This document shows, in pieces, positions 12,301-22,445 of a stretch of 64,000 nucleotides of DNA (position 1 is the stretch's first letter; the number at the start of each line of letters is the position of its first letter). Origin of the DNA: Phoebastria nigripes (Eukaryota; Chordata; Aves; Procellariiformes; Diomedeidae). The position numbers and the translations under genes are program-made. The stretch is from positions 217,788 through 281,787 of the forward strand of contig JAYKAV010002430.1 of the NCBI GenBank assembly GCA_035582835.1, written 5' to 3'. Below the pieces are notes generated by a model. It saw only the letters and a program-made list of their open reading frames with translations. It was not told the origin of the DNA and did not search any database.

Positions 12301-15300
12301 TGGCCCCTTCAGAAGAAGAGGGAATAGCAGAAGGCAATGTTGGACACCAAGGCTCTCCCAGAGCTGGTGAGGACAACCTCTAATACTGAAGACTATCTCT
12401 AATGCCAAAGACCTCTCAAGCTGCATTATTGGCATCAGTGCTGGGGTAGATACTTGTTAACTCCCTTTGCGTTCTGGGATCTGGGCTAAATATCAAAAAT
12501 TGGAAAATATCAAACTCATCTTGACATTTTAAGCTGAAAGACTGCATTCTGCTCAAATGGAAACCAAAATTGCATTGGCAATAGTGTTTAGAAATATATA
12601 ATTGCAGAAGGCATCTTTAATTAAAATTTACTAGTGGAAGTTCCAGAATCGGGCAAAGATTGATAAACTTTGGAGACCTTCTGAGTGTGTTGGCAAATCA
12701 GGGTCTCCCAAGTTACTTTTCCTGAATTGCAGGGTCTTCTGTGTTCAACATGCTGCACTAAGGCTTTGGTAAGACTTTTTTTGAGATAAAAGTTCTAATT
12801 AAAGGAAGTTAATTTAAAAGGAGCTCGGGTGAAAATGTCACATTTAAAAGGAGCTCGGGTGAAAATTTCACTCAAATCTCATGGGCTTCTCTACATTACC
12901 AAGTGGTGTTTTTTTCATGTGACCTCTGCACACCTAGGTGTAGCAGAGGGAAAAATTGAGGATTCATCAGTGCTTTAGCTTATCTGGCTTAGTGTATTGA
13001 CACCCTAATCCTTGAAGATAGGAATATAATAGGTGGCAACGTTGGCAGGAGTGGAAAGTTGGGTTTCGTTCTTATGAGTGCTCTGAAATTTTGGCTATGA
13101 TGCTTGTTTCAGTGATGTATTTTTCCTGTTTTGGAAACCTAGAACGTGAGATTGCCGAAGGTGTTGGAGCTGGAAGTCTGGGAAGGCATTCTCATGCTTT
13201 TTCCTCTTCTGAAAAATCTGGGATGAAGCCATTAAAGCAAGCTGTTGAACAAGCAGATGAACTAGAGGACCAGGCTATCATGATAGAATTGGATGGTCCG
13301 GAAGAAGAGCCTGTTGAGGATGAAGCTAAAGACCCTGAGAGTGAAGGTAAGAAAACTATTGCAGCAGTAGCAGAAGGCAGTTGGAGAAGTTTTTCCCTGT
13401 TATCTCTNGATAGATTGAGGAACAACATAGGTTAATAATGTTATTAACTGTTTAGTCCATCAGATAGTCCAGGGGAAGCTGTTGGCTGCTGTTCCTAGGG
13501 CCACATTGTTACTGGCTCATCAGGTGCTTCAGGGACCTGGATCCTGTACTTTTTGAGGTGAAGGTAATGGAAGTGCACCAATAGACAAATCTGAGTGCAA
13601 AGGGGTTTTATACAGTGACATAGGGATATCCTCCATTTTATTCTTCCTTCCTGACTCCTAACTTCATGCTGACTTTTTAATGTCTTAGCATTGAACGGCT
13701 GTTTCCACAGCCATTTATGTGACTCCACACTTGAAACCTACTGTAGAACCCCCTATTTTGTATGTGTAGTTAGAGATTTCCTTTCCAGTTAACCAAAAGA
13801 GTAGGCTGGCTTTCCAGAAAGCTGAGAGGAAGCGTCTGTTTCTAAACAGTTCTTCAGACACTGCATCAGTCTGCTCTGTTGCCCCAAGAGTGCTTATGCC
13901 TTTTGGAAGAACATATACATCAGACTGAGTTCTCTTCGATCAAGGCCATGTTTGAGAATGCCTGGAGTGTGTTTTAGTGGTGTCTTTTGGGAATGGTCTT
14001 GAAGTCTTTCGAAGTACAATACACCCTGAAATAAAAAACTGAACTAAGGACATCCTAAAAGAATCCCGTTGCCAGGATTTGAGGCGTTGTGGGGAAATAT
14101 AGCTGTAGCGAGAATATCAATGCCTGTATATATTTGTGCAGTGTGGAAGGCACAAAGACGACAGTTGAGCTGATACACTTTTGCCACAAGGAAAGCTGTA
14201 GGTGTTCTTAGGGCATCTACAATANTGTGTCAAGATGCTTATCTTTAACGCAGCTGTACGAAGAGATGGAGAGATTTTGATGAAGAGAACTCTGCTGATA
14301 GGGTGGGACAGTAAGAGTAGCATCTTACAGGTCTCGTTGGGCAAGGAGAGGAAGAAAAGCAGGAAGAAAAGTTGAAAAATTATGCACTCTTGTCATAAAA
14401 CTTACCTCGGAAACCTCAGCATAACTAGTCTTTTCCCCTGCNTCCCGCTCCCTGTCTCTCCAGCACGTGGAATTATTTCTTCAGAACAAGCTAATGCAAG
14501 GAACCACGGTAGTTCACCCAGCCCTGCTTTCTCTGAGACTCCTGACCCTTGGGTTGTGGAGTTTAACTCTCAGTAGTACTTGAGGCCTCTAGCAGTTGGG
14601 CTTGTCTTCTATAACGGGGCAGGTGGCCTAGCTCTTGGGGAGGGTTGCGAAGTTGACACCATTACCAGATATGCTGGATTCTTGGGCTGCACTCAGCTTG
14701 CAAGGGAAACTGGCAGGCAAGAAGTCCTCCATGACCACTCTTCTTCTAGACAGGAAGCTGCTCAGTAGTTCAATTCTGTTAACGTTTTCTTTCCTGCTCT
14801 TGCTTGTTAAGAAGTGAAGAAGTTCAGGAGTGAAGTTAGAGGATGCAGATTAGACTTGGAGGAAACTGATATGGGTAGTTGACAGCAAAGAAGAGGTGAG
14901 GTACTGACTATAACCTGAGCTGGAGGGAATTTATGAAAATCTGTGAATATGGGAGATGCTCATAGACTGACACTTGTAATGTGATTTTGTTGGTCTGCTT
15001 GTCCCTGTGTTCAGGAGGATTTGCCAGTGATTTAGCAGGATGGCAATGAGGTAGCTTGCAGACTTTGAAGTTCTCTCTGGGAAAAGAGGCTGCAGCTTCT
15101 TGGCAGCCTAAGTCGGCCCTGCCATCAGCCCCTGCAGCCTGGCCCTGAGCGTGTGTTCCTACACCCTGCCCAGCCTGCTGGTCCAGCATGGGGGCTGATG
15201 GGCTGGACCTGGCGTGAGGGAAGCCACCGGCCTGTGTGGCAGGAGGTGGGGTGGTGGAATTGCTGCAGCCAGCAGTCGCGCTGGTTCAGGGTGCCATGGA

Positions 15301-16369
15301 GCCGCAGCCTGAGCGCAGGCAGTGTGGCACCAGACCAGGTGCGTGGAAAGCTGGCTAGGCTTCTCTCTGCTGCTGCAGACTGCTTGCTGCAGGAACTCTG
15401 AAAATAGAGTTCAGTTCCTCAAGTACTTTTTTTTCCCTAGAGGTTTCCATGAAGACACCCACGTTTGTCCGTGCTGCAGCCTACAAGCCGCTGCTGTCAA
15501 CTCCGCGTCCTGCAAAATCTGCTGCACCCAAGTAAGTATAAGCCACCTTCAGCAGTGGCCTGGTAGAAGCGTGTCTGGGGGGTGTAAGTACCAGGGGGGG
15601 AGAGCCGAGCCCAGCTTTGCCAGTTGTTTTGTGCTTTATCCGCTGTAGCAGGGAGTAAGCAGTCCTGAAGTCTTTAGTTCGTTCACTGCTTCAGCAGTTG
15701 AATAAAGGGTTCTATCAAGCGAATGTCAGTACTCTCCCAGAGCAGATCTGATGCCTCAAGTCTTTCCAATGAACGTTCTTGTAATATTTTCTTGTGCTGA
15801 AGGCCAAAACCTTTTCCTAGGAGTTTTTCAACTGGTAAGCTACCCTGGAGCCATAGACCCCAGTATGGGATGCAGAGGCCCTTGCAGAAGAGGGGGAATT
15901 ACAGATTATTTTACATTGATCACATGAAATGACATATTTGTATTGACTTTCGAAACCTAAAGCTGTATGTGGTTGCCATATGCCAAGTATAAAATGAAGC
16001 TCACCTAGAGACAGAAGGTGAACCTGTCCTCTGCATTACTCCAAATTAGTTAACATTTGTCACCTTCTTAAACCAGAAATTTGGTGAAGCCATATGCTTC
16101 ATCAGAACCACTAACAGTGGGTCCCAGGAACAGGAGGAATTTTCTAGCCCATGACTCTAGATTTTTATTTATTGAAGCAATAAACAATAAAACCAAATTC
16201 TTGTGCCCTTTACTGCCGTGAACAGAGATGAATGATGCTTACAGAAGGTGCCGGATGATTGCTCTAATCACAAATAGTAAAATATATTTATAAAATAGAA
16301 TACTCTGGTGAAGTGGAACTGAATTAATGCAGATTTGCTTTGGGATTTTGCACTGGGACGTGCTCTTTT

Positions 16370-16409
<40 letters not shown>

Positions 16410-19400
16410 TATATAGGCAATGTCTGAATACTAATTCTTCTGTAGAGAGTTCTGGTCCTCACTGGCAAAAGAAGTCCATGTTTTTGGATGCATGTTCTTT
16501 ATAGGAATTTCTGGATGTTAATAGACTTGACAGATTTTCAGGCTTTGAAGCTGTGCTGAGGTAACATGATCATAATTACAGGTTCAGAGCCTGGACTACG
16601 GGAAGTTGTTGCACAAAAAATGCACGGTTTGTTGTTTGTTTGCACTTTATGTAATGCAGTCTGACCCTGAGTTGGCCTGCTTGCTTCCTGAGATAGCAAT
16701 GTTCTGGATAAAAGCCTGAGGAATACTCTAGGTTATGTGGTGGAGCAGTAACCATGTGAAAGCCACGGTGAAGGCATTCTGCTATAAAATAATCTCTTTA
16801 TACTGGTACAATTCTACTGTGATCAACTATACCAGATTAGGGCCACGGAACTTTTCATTTAGAAACACCAAAGTCTCATACAGTTACTAAATTTCAATTT
16901 TGCCCTGATCCTGTGAACCAAACATTCATATGTAATCATTCACAAATGGGTAAACTGAGGCACAGAAACAGTAACCAAGATGACTTAAAGAATGACTGGG
17001 NTTTTTTTTTTCTCACTACTCCACATACTTCACCTCCGGGGCTGATCTCTTCCAGCTGCCCCTGAGGTTCTGACAGAGAAACATGCAGGTGGGTTGGAGA
17101 GAGAATCAAATGATACATGCACTCGTCTGTGGGTTTTGCATGCCTTAGCTTGAGATTCCACATCTTTTCTGTTGTTTTCCACTTGTCTACTGAGTGAATC
17201 CGGGGATTTCACTTCCCCTTTTGGTGTTACAATTTTCCCTCTTTAGAATGGAAAATGGTAATAGTTTCCTTTGGGACTTACAGTCTTGTTTAAGGAAAAA
17301 GAACCCAAACAAACCCCAAAAACCCCCGCTAAACAGGAAGTTCATAATAGTGTAAAAGTTGTTGCGGACATCTGTTCTGTGGAAGGAGATTGTATCAAAA
17401 GAGGAGCTTCTGGTGAGTCTTGTCCACAGACAAAAATTGTTGAGTATACCCTGCAGACGAGACTCTCCTNTCTGCAGATACAGAGGTGGCCTGTGGGTGC
17501 GTCAAACTGTGCGTTCCTGGAGAGTGAAAACTACAGGGATGCAGTGAAAACTGCATTTATGTATTGGAGAGAACTACAGTTTGCTGATTGTTATGCTAGC
17601 ATGCTTATCTCAGAAAACTTGCACCTGGATTGCTTCTCATAATGCCATGTGAATTGTTTGCAAACTGTACTTCNTGGGCACGAGGGTTTTGATGAATTGG
17701 GAGGGAGAAAGAATTAAGAGCTCGAGGTAGTTCTTACCCCTTCCAATTCAGCGTAAGGTTTGCCCAGACTCAGCCTGGTGTTCTCTGCCTCTCCCCCGTG
17801 TTTGTTCATTTGAGGTGTGAATTTTCAATTTCCCTCAAAGGTCTCCCCTGCAGCCGCTGCGGGCTAAGCCAGTTCCAAAGAGCTCGGGAGCGTCACGGAG
17901 GAAAACGTGTGAGCCTGAAGTAGCAAGTAGTTTGATAAAGAAGATATTTAGCCATTATGTGAAAATGCCTGTGGCCAGAGATGCATTCAAAATTGTTGAA
18001 AAATGGTAAGCAGCAACAAACTCTTCCCACTCTTTTTAGTTGTTTTTTCATTCTTTTCTCTCCTGAAATAACAAACCTGTCAGGAGTGCCGCTGCCAAGC
18101 TGACAGCCCTCCCTGTTCAGCTGGGGAGAGTCACAGGAGGTCTGGTTAAAATGAGGACAGAAATGTGCTAGGTGCTTTTGGCCGCTGTGGGGGTATCTGT
18201 GACCAANGCAACCTTGCGGGAGCTTCTGGGTTTTGTCCCAACCAGTACAAATTGCACCATTCACAACCTGCTCTAGCTAACAGCACGCTAATAGCACTCT
18301 CCATGAGCGGGACGGCTCTGGAGAGTGGTCAGTGTGCCGGGCAAGGTGAAGCTGTTCCAGCTGTGCAGTGTTACATCTGAATCCAGGTTTCTCAGCTTTT
18401 TGCATCCATAGACCATGTTACCTTCATGAGTCAAATCTGCAGATTGTTTGAACGGGGTCACCGTAAGAGCTAATAGTCTAATCAATCCTCAGTGCTGATT
18501 TTTCACTTGTGTTAACCCCTGTTCTTGCATGTGTGGGAATTTTGGGAAAGGTTCTGGTTGTCCAACGTGCAGCTGTTCCGCAGCTCTCTTGGTTGTGAAG
18601 TTCCAGGGAGCCCAGGCTGAGAAGCCATACTTGGTTCTGTGGGCTCGAGAGTTTCTTCTCCNGCAGTTTTCCCTGGCAGGCTGTGACCTGCACAGCGAGC
18701 AGCTGTAGCGCATCTTGCCCTGAAGAGTTCACACACTCCACAGCCTGATTTATTTCCCTCCTCAATCCTCCTTCAGCTCTGAGAGATACTTCAAGCAGCT
18801 AAGCAGCGATCTGGAAGCTTACAGCAACCATGCAGGGAGGAAGACAGTGGAGAAGGCTGACCTGGAAGTCCTCATGAGAAGGTAGAGGGTTATTATTAAC
18901 CTGTAGTAGTGTTCGGTGGTGCTTGGATAGCCCGGTAAGGCTGTCCTTGCCAGGGCGTGCACTAGCAGTAAGTATTTCCACAGTAAATCTTGTGATTTAA
19001 TCTGCGTGATGCCACTTGGCCTTCTGTCCCAGGAGGGCATTCGTGGACTTGGGTTTTTATGCTCCACGATGAAGGTGGTGAAGGGGGAAGAGGAAGTGGT
19101 GAGGGGTTGGGAGTGCAGGAGGAGTCTGAGGAACAAGTAGCGAGAGGAGCNGGATGCGTGCAAGGGTGAAGCAGTTACGGCTGGGAAATGAGTGGTGTCA
19201 GTAGAAAAAGCAGAGTAACAGTAAGTGCGAGGCTGGGCTGCGCCGTTTGCATCCCTGAGCGATCTCTTTGCTAAAAGNGCTTGCAACTGGAATAGCTTGA
19301 GTGTTTTCACGTGCCCTGCTGTGCGTTTTGATGACTTACTCTTCCAAACAAAATCCCACTCTTCCTGCTCCTGCAAAAGCTGATACTAAGGCTTCAAACC

Positions 19401-20824
19401 GACAGTGCCTCTCCAGAGCAGGAAAAGGAGCCTCCAGCCTGGCAGGCCAGGGCTGGCCGCTCCGAACAACTGTGTTCCCCTTTGTGCTGCCTCGTCGAGA
19501 CCCCGCGGAGGGCCAGCCTGGCCAGCAGCCTGGGTGAACTGTTCTCAGAGCCTCTCCACTGCTGCTCTTTCCCGTGGGCTCCCCCAGCTCCCCCATCTCA
19601 TGACTGAATTTTCTTTGTCCTGGGACCAAAACACAAGGGATTCGTTCTTGGCTTGGGAGCCCTCTGTAAAACTCTGTGGGGCCTGAAACAATTTATCACT
19701 CCTCATTTAAAGTCATTATTCCAAGTTGTCATTCCTTGTCTCCACTGGAAGAGTTTCAGATGCAATGCTAAGGTCATCTGAGGGATTTTGCGGACACATC
19801 TGATTGAAGGCGTTGGCTTTGCATGGGCCTGTGTAGATGGAGCTGGTGCTGCTGCTTAAAAAGAATAATCTGTTGCTGTCCTAGTCCGGAGATTGTCATT
19901 TTCCCACCTGACAGGTGTGTGCTGAAATTAGTATGAACAGGCTGAGAGGTGCGATGGTTTAGTTGGCCAGGTTTGAGGATTCTGTACACTTGTTATTTTA
20001 CCTTTTTCTAGATGTCTTTATGCCTTTCCACTGCCTCATAAAGGGATCAGGAATTGTTGCTGGTTCATGAATCAGAACAGTATTTCTGTTCCTACCACAA
20101 GGAAAGCATGAATAAATGCTGCTTTTTTTTTTTCTTTCTACAAGACTAGGAGATGCTGATTTGTTCAGGCCAATCAGCTAAATGGTGTACTAGAAAACTA
20201 CATGGCCTATACAGTTGGAAAATGCCAGCCACCTCTGAATTGTGAATGTAAAAAATCTGCTGGGTAATGAGCTATTTGCTTCTGTTACATCATTCTGTGC
20301 ATGTCTTTAAATGGTAAAATTTACCCCATGGCAGGTGGATTGCGAATTTAAAAAGCAATGAGCTTGTACTTTGGTAAAGATCAATATGCTGACCTCTCAC
20401 CGTGATAGACGCCTGCTGCTGGGAAGCTGCTCTGCAGTCACCCTCCTGGTCCACTTCCATGTGTAGGCAAGCCTGGTGCTTGCACCGCGCGCAGGACCTA
20501 GTGCATCCCCCGAGAANGTTGCCTGCCAATAGGAGTCTACAGCTTTTCCATCACAAGCAGCCACAGCATTCCAGCTATTAAACGCAAGAATGTCACTGCA
20601 GGAAAACTTTAAAAACTTTACTATGACATTAACTTTGCGTGTAAACACTTTTCACTAACCATTCTCTGTTTCTTCTCTGCTCTCCCCTTTTTGAACAAAG
20701 ACAAGGGCTGGTGACAGACAAGATGCCGTTGCATGTGCTGATAGAGCGTTACCTCCCTCTGGAGCACAGGAAGCTCCTGATTCCGGTTGCTGTGAGTGGA
20801 AATAAAGTGATCCCCTGCAAATGA
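1..20824 (+). CDS. CENPT: CENPT, centromere protein T (15 exons seen, 5' end outside window)
   Basis: CENP-T is a DNA-binding histone-fold subunit of the constitutive centromere-associated network. It pairs with CENP-W, joins CENP-S/X, and its long N-terminal arm recruits NDC80 and MIS12 complexes. Exons are 1-51, 655-781, 1355-1448, 3517-3650, 5234-5267, 6440-6582, 7055-7483, 9186-9392, 12199-12366, 13143-13346, 14464-14508, 15441-15531, 17841-18005, 18777-18881 and 20701-20824. Every junction keeps phase, giving 706 residues counted from the window edge and a TGA stop at 20822-20824. [16 protein letters not shown] segment (about residues 48-62) resembles the NDC80-binding, CDK-site region of chicken CENP-T. 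The acidic middle is poorly conserved. Residues about 602-706 match the CENP-T histone fold and its C-terminal extension ([41 protein letters not shown]). The start codon lies upstream of the window. Identity is very secure; exons 1 and 11 are the least certain. Confidence 0.96.
655..781 (+). CDS. CENPT: CENPT exon 2, NDC80-binding region
   Basis: The acceptor is TTTCTCTCTTTAG and the donor GTAAGT. The exon encodes [15 protein letters not shown]. Its TPR-plus-basic-helix motif is the hallmark of the CENP-T N-terminal NDC80-recruiting segment. It ends in phase 1. Confidence 0.9.
1355..1448 (+). CDS. CENPT: CENPT exon 3
   Basis: The acceptor is TTTTTTGGCAG and the donor CAC|GTAAGT. It completes the glutamine codon of exon 2 and continues as [18 protein letters not shown], then ends in phase 2. 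The text fits the segment just after the NDC80-binding motif. Confidence 0.9.
3517..3650 (+). CDS. CENPT: CENPT exon 4
   Basis: It encodes [16 protein letters not shown] followed by a basic [12 protein letters not shown] stretch. This aligns with the LELQLPELEPP and RKQRLRLSVFQ region of human CENP-T. The acceptor is ATTGGTAG and the donor CAAG|GTAAGG; it ends in phase 1. Confidence 0.93.
3908..4038. repeat. GT/T-rich low-complexity tract
   Basis: About 130 bases consist almost only of T and G on the + strand (TTTG and TTTTTGTGG blocks). The lysine- and proline-rich open frames on the other strand are artefacts of this composition. Confidence 0.9.
4340..4600. repeat. Inverted-repeat element, ancient MITE-like, in CENPT intron 4
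   Basis: A perfect 15-bp inverted pair, TGGGATTCAGCTCCA at 4348-4362 and its reverse complement at 4573-4587, bounds about 240 bp. Similarity extends past the exact core on both sides. The motif CAGACACCTGTG also recurs inside. It could be a non-autonomous DNA transposon relic or a folded ancient repeat. Confidence 0.55.
5234..5267 (+). CDS. CENPT: CENPT exon 5 (34 nt microexon)
   Basis: This short exon encodes [12 protein letters not shown]. It has a strong acceptor (TTTTTTTTCTAG) and donor (GTGAGT). Phase 1 in and phase 2 out join exon 4 to exon 6 exactly. Confidence 0.85.
6111..6127. repeat. Poly(T) tract, 17 nt
   Basis: An uninterrupted run of 17 T in CENPT intron 5, followed by an AT-rich stretch. 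It may be the remains of a reverse-oriented poly(A) tail, but no attached retroposon body was recognised. Confidence 0.8.
6440..6582 (+). CDS. CENPT: CENPT exon 6
   Basis: It encodes [20 protein letters not shown], then [17 protein letters not shown]. This corresponds to the human segment running from TRSLNLTF to ARRPPARRAVDVGAF. The acceptor is good (CTTTTTACAG). The donor AAAAG|GTTTCT is weak but is the only nearby one that keeps the frame. Confidence 0.88.
7055..7483 (+). CDS. CENPT: CENPT exon 7 (large middle exon)
   Basis: This 429-nt exon encodes about 143 residues of polar, probably disordered linker ([17 protein letters not shown] onward). This is the fast-evolving part of CENP-T. 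The donor GCA|GTGAGT is strong. One N at 7091 leaves a single residue undefined. It is a symmetric phase 1-1 exon. Confidence 0.88.
7528..8035 (-). mobile_element. CR1 LINE 3' fragment (reverse orientation)
   Basis: The sequence opens with AATCACAGGATGGTTGAGG and reads as the reverse complement of the CR1 3' region, including the CAGGCTGAACAGTCCCAGCT block and the part encoding the end of ORF2. Its 3' end lies only about 45 nt after the CENPT exon 7 donor. Confidence 0.92.
8036..9185. other. CENPT intron 7 remainder, nothing recognised
   Basis: The stretch after the CR1 fragment shows no exon consistent with CENPT phase, no further repeat I can name and no RNA gene. Open frames here are short and lack coding character. 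Confidence 0.6.
9186..9392 (+). CDS. CENPT: CENPT exon 8
   Basis: The acceptor TTTCTAG before 9186 is the only one that keeps phase. The exon encodes [16 protein letters not shown], then [20 protein letters not shown] and an acidic tail. It is a symmetric phase 1-1 exon with donor GTAAGA. Confidence 0.85.
9393..12198. other. CENPT intron 8
   Basis: A 2.8-kb intron. It contains a decayed CR1-like segment near 10690-10930. The rest is unique-looking, AT-rich sequence with no supported gene. Confidence 0.6.
10690..10930 (+). mobile_element. Old, diverged CR1-like fragment
   Basis: Phrases such as TACTGCGTGCAGTTCT, GAGAAGGTGCAGAGAAAAA, ATGGAGCAG and CTGCTCAGCCTGGAAAA keep the order seen in the CR1 3' region, with heavy substitution. 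This is an ancient copy with approximate boundaries. Confidence 0.65.
12199..12366 (+). CDS. CENPT: CENPT exon 9
   Basis: The acceptor is CTATTTTAG; an alternative in-frame acceptor lies 6 nt downstream after CTGCAG. The exon encodes an acidic linker ([17 protein letters not shown]). It is a symmetric phase 1-1 exon with donor G|GTGAGG. Confidence 0.82.
12812..12871. repeat. Tandem duplication of a 30-bp unit
   Basis: Two adjacent 30-bp copies containing TTTAAAAGGAGCTCGGGTGA lie at 12812-12841 and 12842-12871. They differ at about one position. They sit in CENPT intron 9, outside any exon. Confidence 0.93.
13143..13346 (+). CDS. CENPT: CENPT exon 10
   Basis: The exon encodes [18 protein letters not shown], then a strongly acidic stretch ([17 protein letters not shown]), like the acidic middle of human CENP-T. 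The donor is AAG|GTAAGA. It is a symmetric phase 1-1 exon. Confidence 0.85.
14464..14508 (+). CDS. CENPT: CENPT exon 11 (putative 45 nt cassette)
   Basis: A strong pyrimidine tract and TCTCCAG acceptor precede [15 protein letters not shown]. The donor CACG|GTAGTT is weak. It is a symmetric phase 1-1 exon, so the gene frame is unaffected if it is skipped. It has no clear counterpart I can recall. Confidence 0.55.
15441..15531 (+). CDS. CENPT: CENPT exon 12
   Basis: The acceptor is TTTTTTTTCCCTAG and the donor CAA|GTAAGT. It encodes [20 protein letters not shown] and a Pro/Ala/Lys-rich tail that leads into the histone-fold exon. Phase 1 in, phase 2 out. Confidence 0.87.
16370..16417. repeat. 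(TG)n/(TA)n microsatellite
   Basis: About 48 bases of TA repeats flanking a run of TG dinucleotides, in CENPT intron 12. Confidence 0.93.
17841..18005 (+). CDS. CENPT: CENPT exon 13, histone fold helix 1
   Basis: A basic linker is followed by [20 protein letters not shown] and AFKIVEKC. This aligns with the human histone fold text LSHYVKLFSFYAKMPMERK and ALEMVEKC. The donor is TG|GTAAGC. Confidence 0.96.
18777..18881 (+). CDS. CENPT: CENPT exon 14, histone fold core
   Basis: It encodes [20 protein letters not shown] and [15 protein letters not shown]. The AHAGRKTV and LMRR motifs are diagnostic of CENP-T. The donor is AAG|GTAGAG. Confidence 0.97.
20701..20824 (+). CDS. CENPT: CENPT exon 15, C-terminal extension and stop
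   Basis: It encodes [20 protein letters not shown], then [16 protein letters not shown], then the TGA stop. This is nearly the same as the C-terminal two-helix extension of mammalian CENP-T, which contacts CENP-W and the CENP-H/I/K module. Confidence 0.97.
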
Positions 20825-21077
20825 GCGTGGCTCCTGCGGGTGGGAAGACGGCCTGCTCGCAGAGGCTGGCTGTAGGTTGTTCCGCGTAAGTGCTCCGTGT
20901 GACGGTTTTCCGCCGGTAACTAGTGGGGCAGTAGACGGTCGANGTTCTCTTGAACTGAAGCAGGTTGTGCTGTGGCTATCACGCCAGCCTGCTGGATCTC
21001 ACCAACTATTATTACAAGTAATTTGACTATCCTGGATTTTTTTATGTTACCTTTTGAATACTTGTACAGCTCTGATA

Positions 21078-21083
21078 AATAAA
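21078..21083 (+). terminator. CENPT poly(A) signal AATAAA
   Basis: A canonical AATAAA lies about 254 nt after the CENPT stop codon, in an AT-rich context. It is the first such hexamer after the stop, so cleavage probably occurs near 21100. Confidence 0.75.
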
Positions 21084-21589
21084 ATACTGTATGTATTCTG
21101 CGTGATACAAATGCTGCTTATTCCAGTGAGCTGAAAGGCTACTGCATTGCGTTGTTCAAAATGTTCCTAACAGACGTTTAGCTGTGTTGATGCTCTTCAT
21201 ACCGACTAGTTGCTTGCTTGAAGGAGAAAAGTTATAGACTGCCTTACGGAAAGAAGCAGATCCTTGTTAGAGCTGTGTATTTTTCTGGAGCAGGGGCTTT
21301 CAGACTTGGAGTTTGTCCCCTTTTGCAAGTCTAGAGTAGATCGTAATCCATCTGTGACCACAGCTGTTCACTGATGTAAATTGGAATGGGAAAATACACT
21401 TTCTATTTACTTTTTATATATACATATTTCTCATGGGAAATTAGTAAGCAATAATTTAAGACCATGTGAGAGATGAAATTTTCTGGTGCACACATGGTAG
21501 GTGAAGGACTGAGAGAGATTGATTCAGATGGAGTTCATTGTGTGTGTGTGGTTTACGTGGGAAGATTTTGGTGGTGGGATGGGGGGGCG

Positions 21590-22445
21590 GGTGCTGCAGA
21601 AACCAGGGCCTGCCCCCATGGCAGAGCCAGCTCCAAAACGGACTCACGGCTGGCCAAAGCTGAGCCCATCAGCTGCACTGGTGGTGCCTCTGATAATATA
21701 TTTAAGAAAGGGTAAAAATGCTGCGGGGCAGCTGTGGGAGGGAGGAGTAAAGGAGAAAAATGNGAGAGAAACAACCCTGCGGACACCAAGGTCAGTGAAG
21801 GAGGAGATGCTGGAGCAGAGATTCCCCTGCAGCCCATGGAGAAGACCATGGGGAAGCAGGTTGTCCCCCTGCAGCCCATGGAGGACCATGGTGGAGCAGA
21901 TCTCCACCCTGCAGCCCGTGGAGGACCCCACGCCGCAGCAGGTGGATGTGCCCTGCAGGAAGCTGCAGCCCGTGGAGAGGAGCCCACGCAGGAGCAGGTT
22001 TGCTGGCCGGGACCTTTGGGGGACCCGCGCCAGAGCAGTTCTTGAAGGACTGTATCCCATGGGAGGGACCCCATGCCGGAGCAGGGGAAGAGTGTGAGGA
22101 AGGAGCAGCAGAGACAAAGTGTTATGGATTGACCGAAACCCCCCTTTCTCTGCACTGCTTGGTGGGGAGGAGATGAGCCTGGGAAGAAGGAGGGGTGGGG
22201 GGAAGATCTTTTTAGTTTTGTCTTTGTTTCTCACTATCCTAATCTATTTTTAATTGGCAATAAATTAATCTTCCCCAAGTCAAGTCTGCTTTGACTGTGC
22301 CAGTAACTGGTGAGCGATCTACCTGTCTTTATCTTGACCCATGAGCTTTTTTATCTTATTTCCTCCCCTGTCCTGTTGAGGGGGGGGAGTGAGAGAGCGG
22401 CTGGGTGGGTGACTGGCAGCCAGCTATGGTCAAACCACCCCATTG
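21590..22445 (+). mobile_element. Avian LTR (endogenous retrovirus type) with internal minisatellite
   Basis: The segment includes a TATA-like ATATTTAAG at about 21698 and a block of 39-56 bp GC-rich repeats. A T-rich segment follows, with AATAAA at 22259, then a CCCCAAGTCAAGTCTGCTTT tract and a purine-rich GGGGGGGAGTGAGAGAGCGG end. This architecture is that of a widespread bird LTR family, which I recognise from memory but cannot name with certainty. No gag, pol or env is attached, so it is probably a solo LTR. The 5' boundary is uncertain by about 100 bp. Confidence 0.75.
21810..22085 (+). repeat. Minisatellite inside the LTR
   Basis: About six imperfect units, each opening with GGAGCAG or AGCAGG and carrying CTGCAGCCCATGGAGGACC-like text. 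Spacing is 39-56 bp. The repeats are open in more than one frame, which creates misleading open frames on both strands. Confidence 0.8.

Noticed and set aside
18819..19376. 185-codon minus-strand open frame across CENPT exon 14
   Set aside because: It is antisense to a confirmed exon, contains unresolved bases and has no recognisable motif.
21519..22234. Open frames of about 190-200 codons on both strands
   Set aside because: They arise from the minisatellite inside the LTR and read through repeats in several frames.
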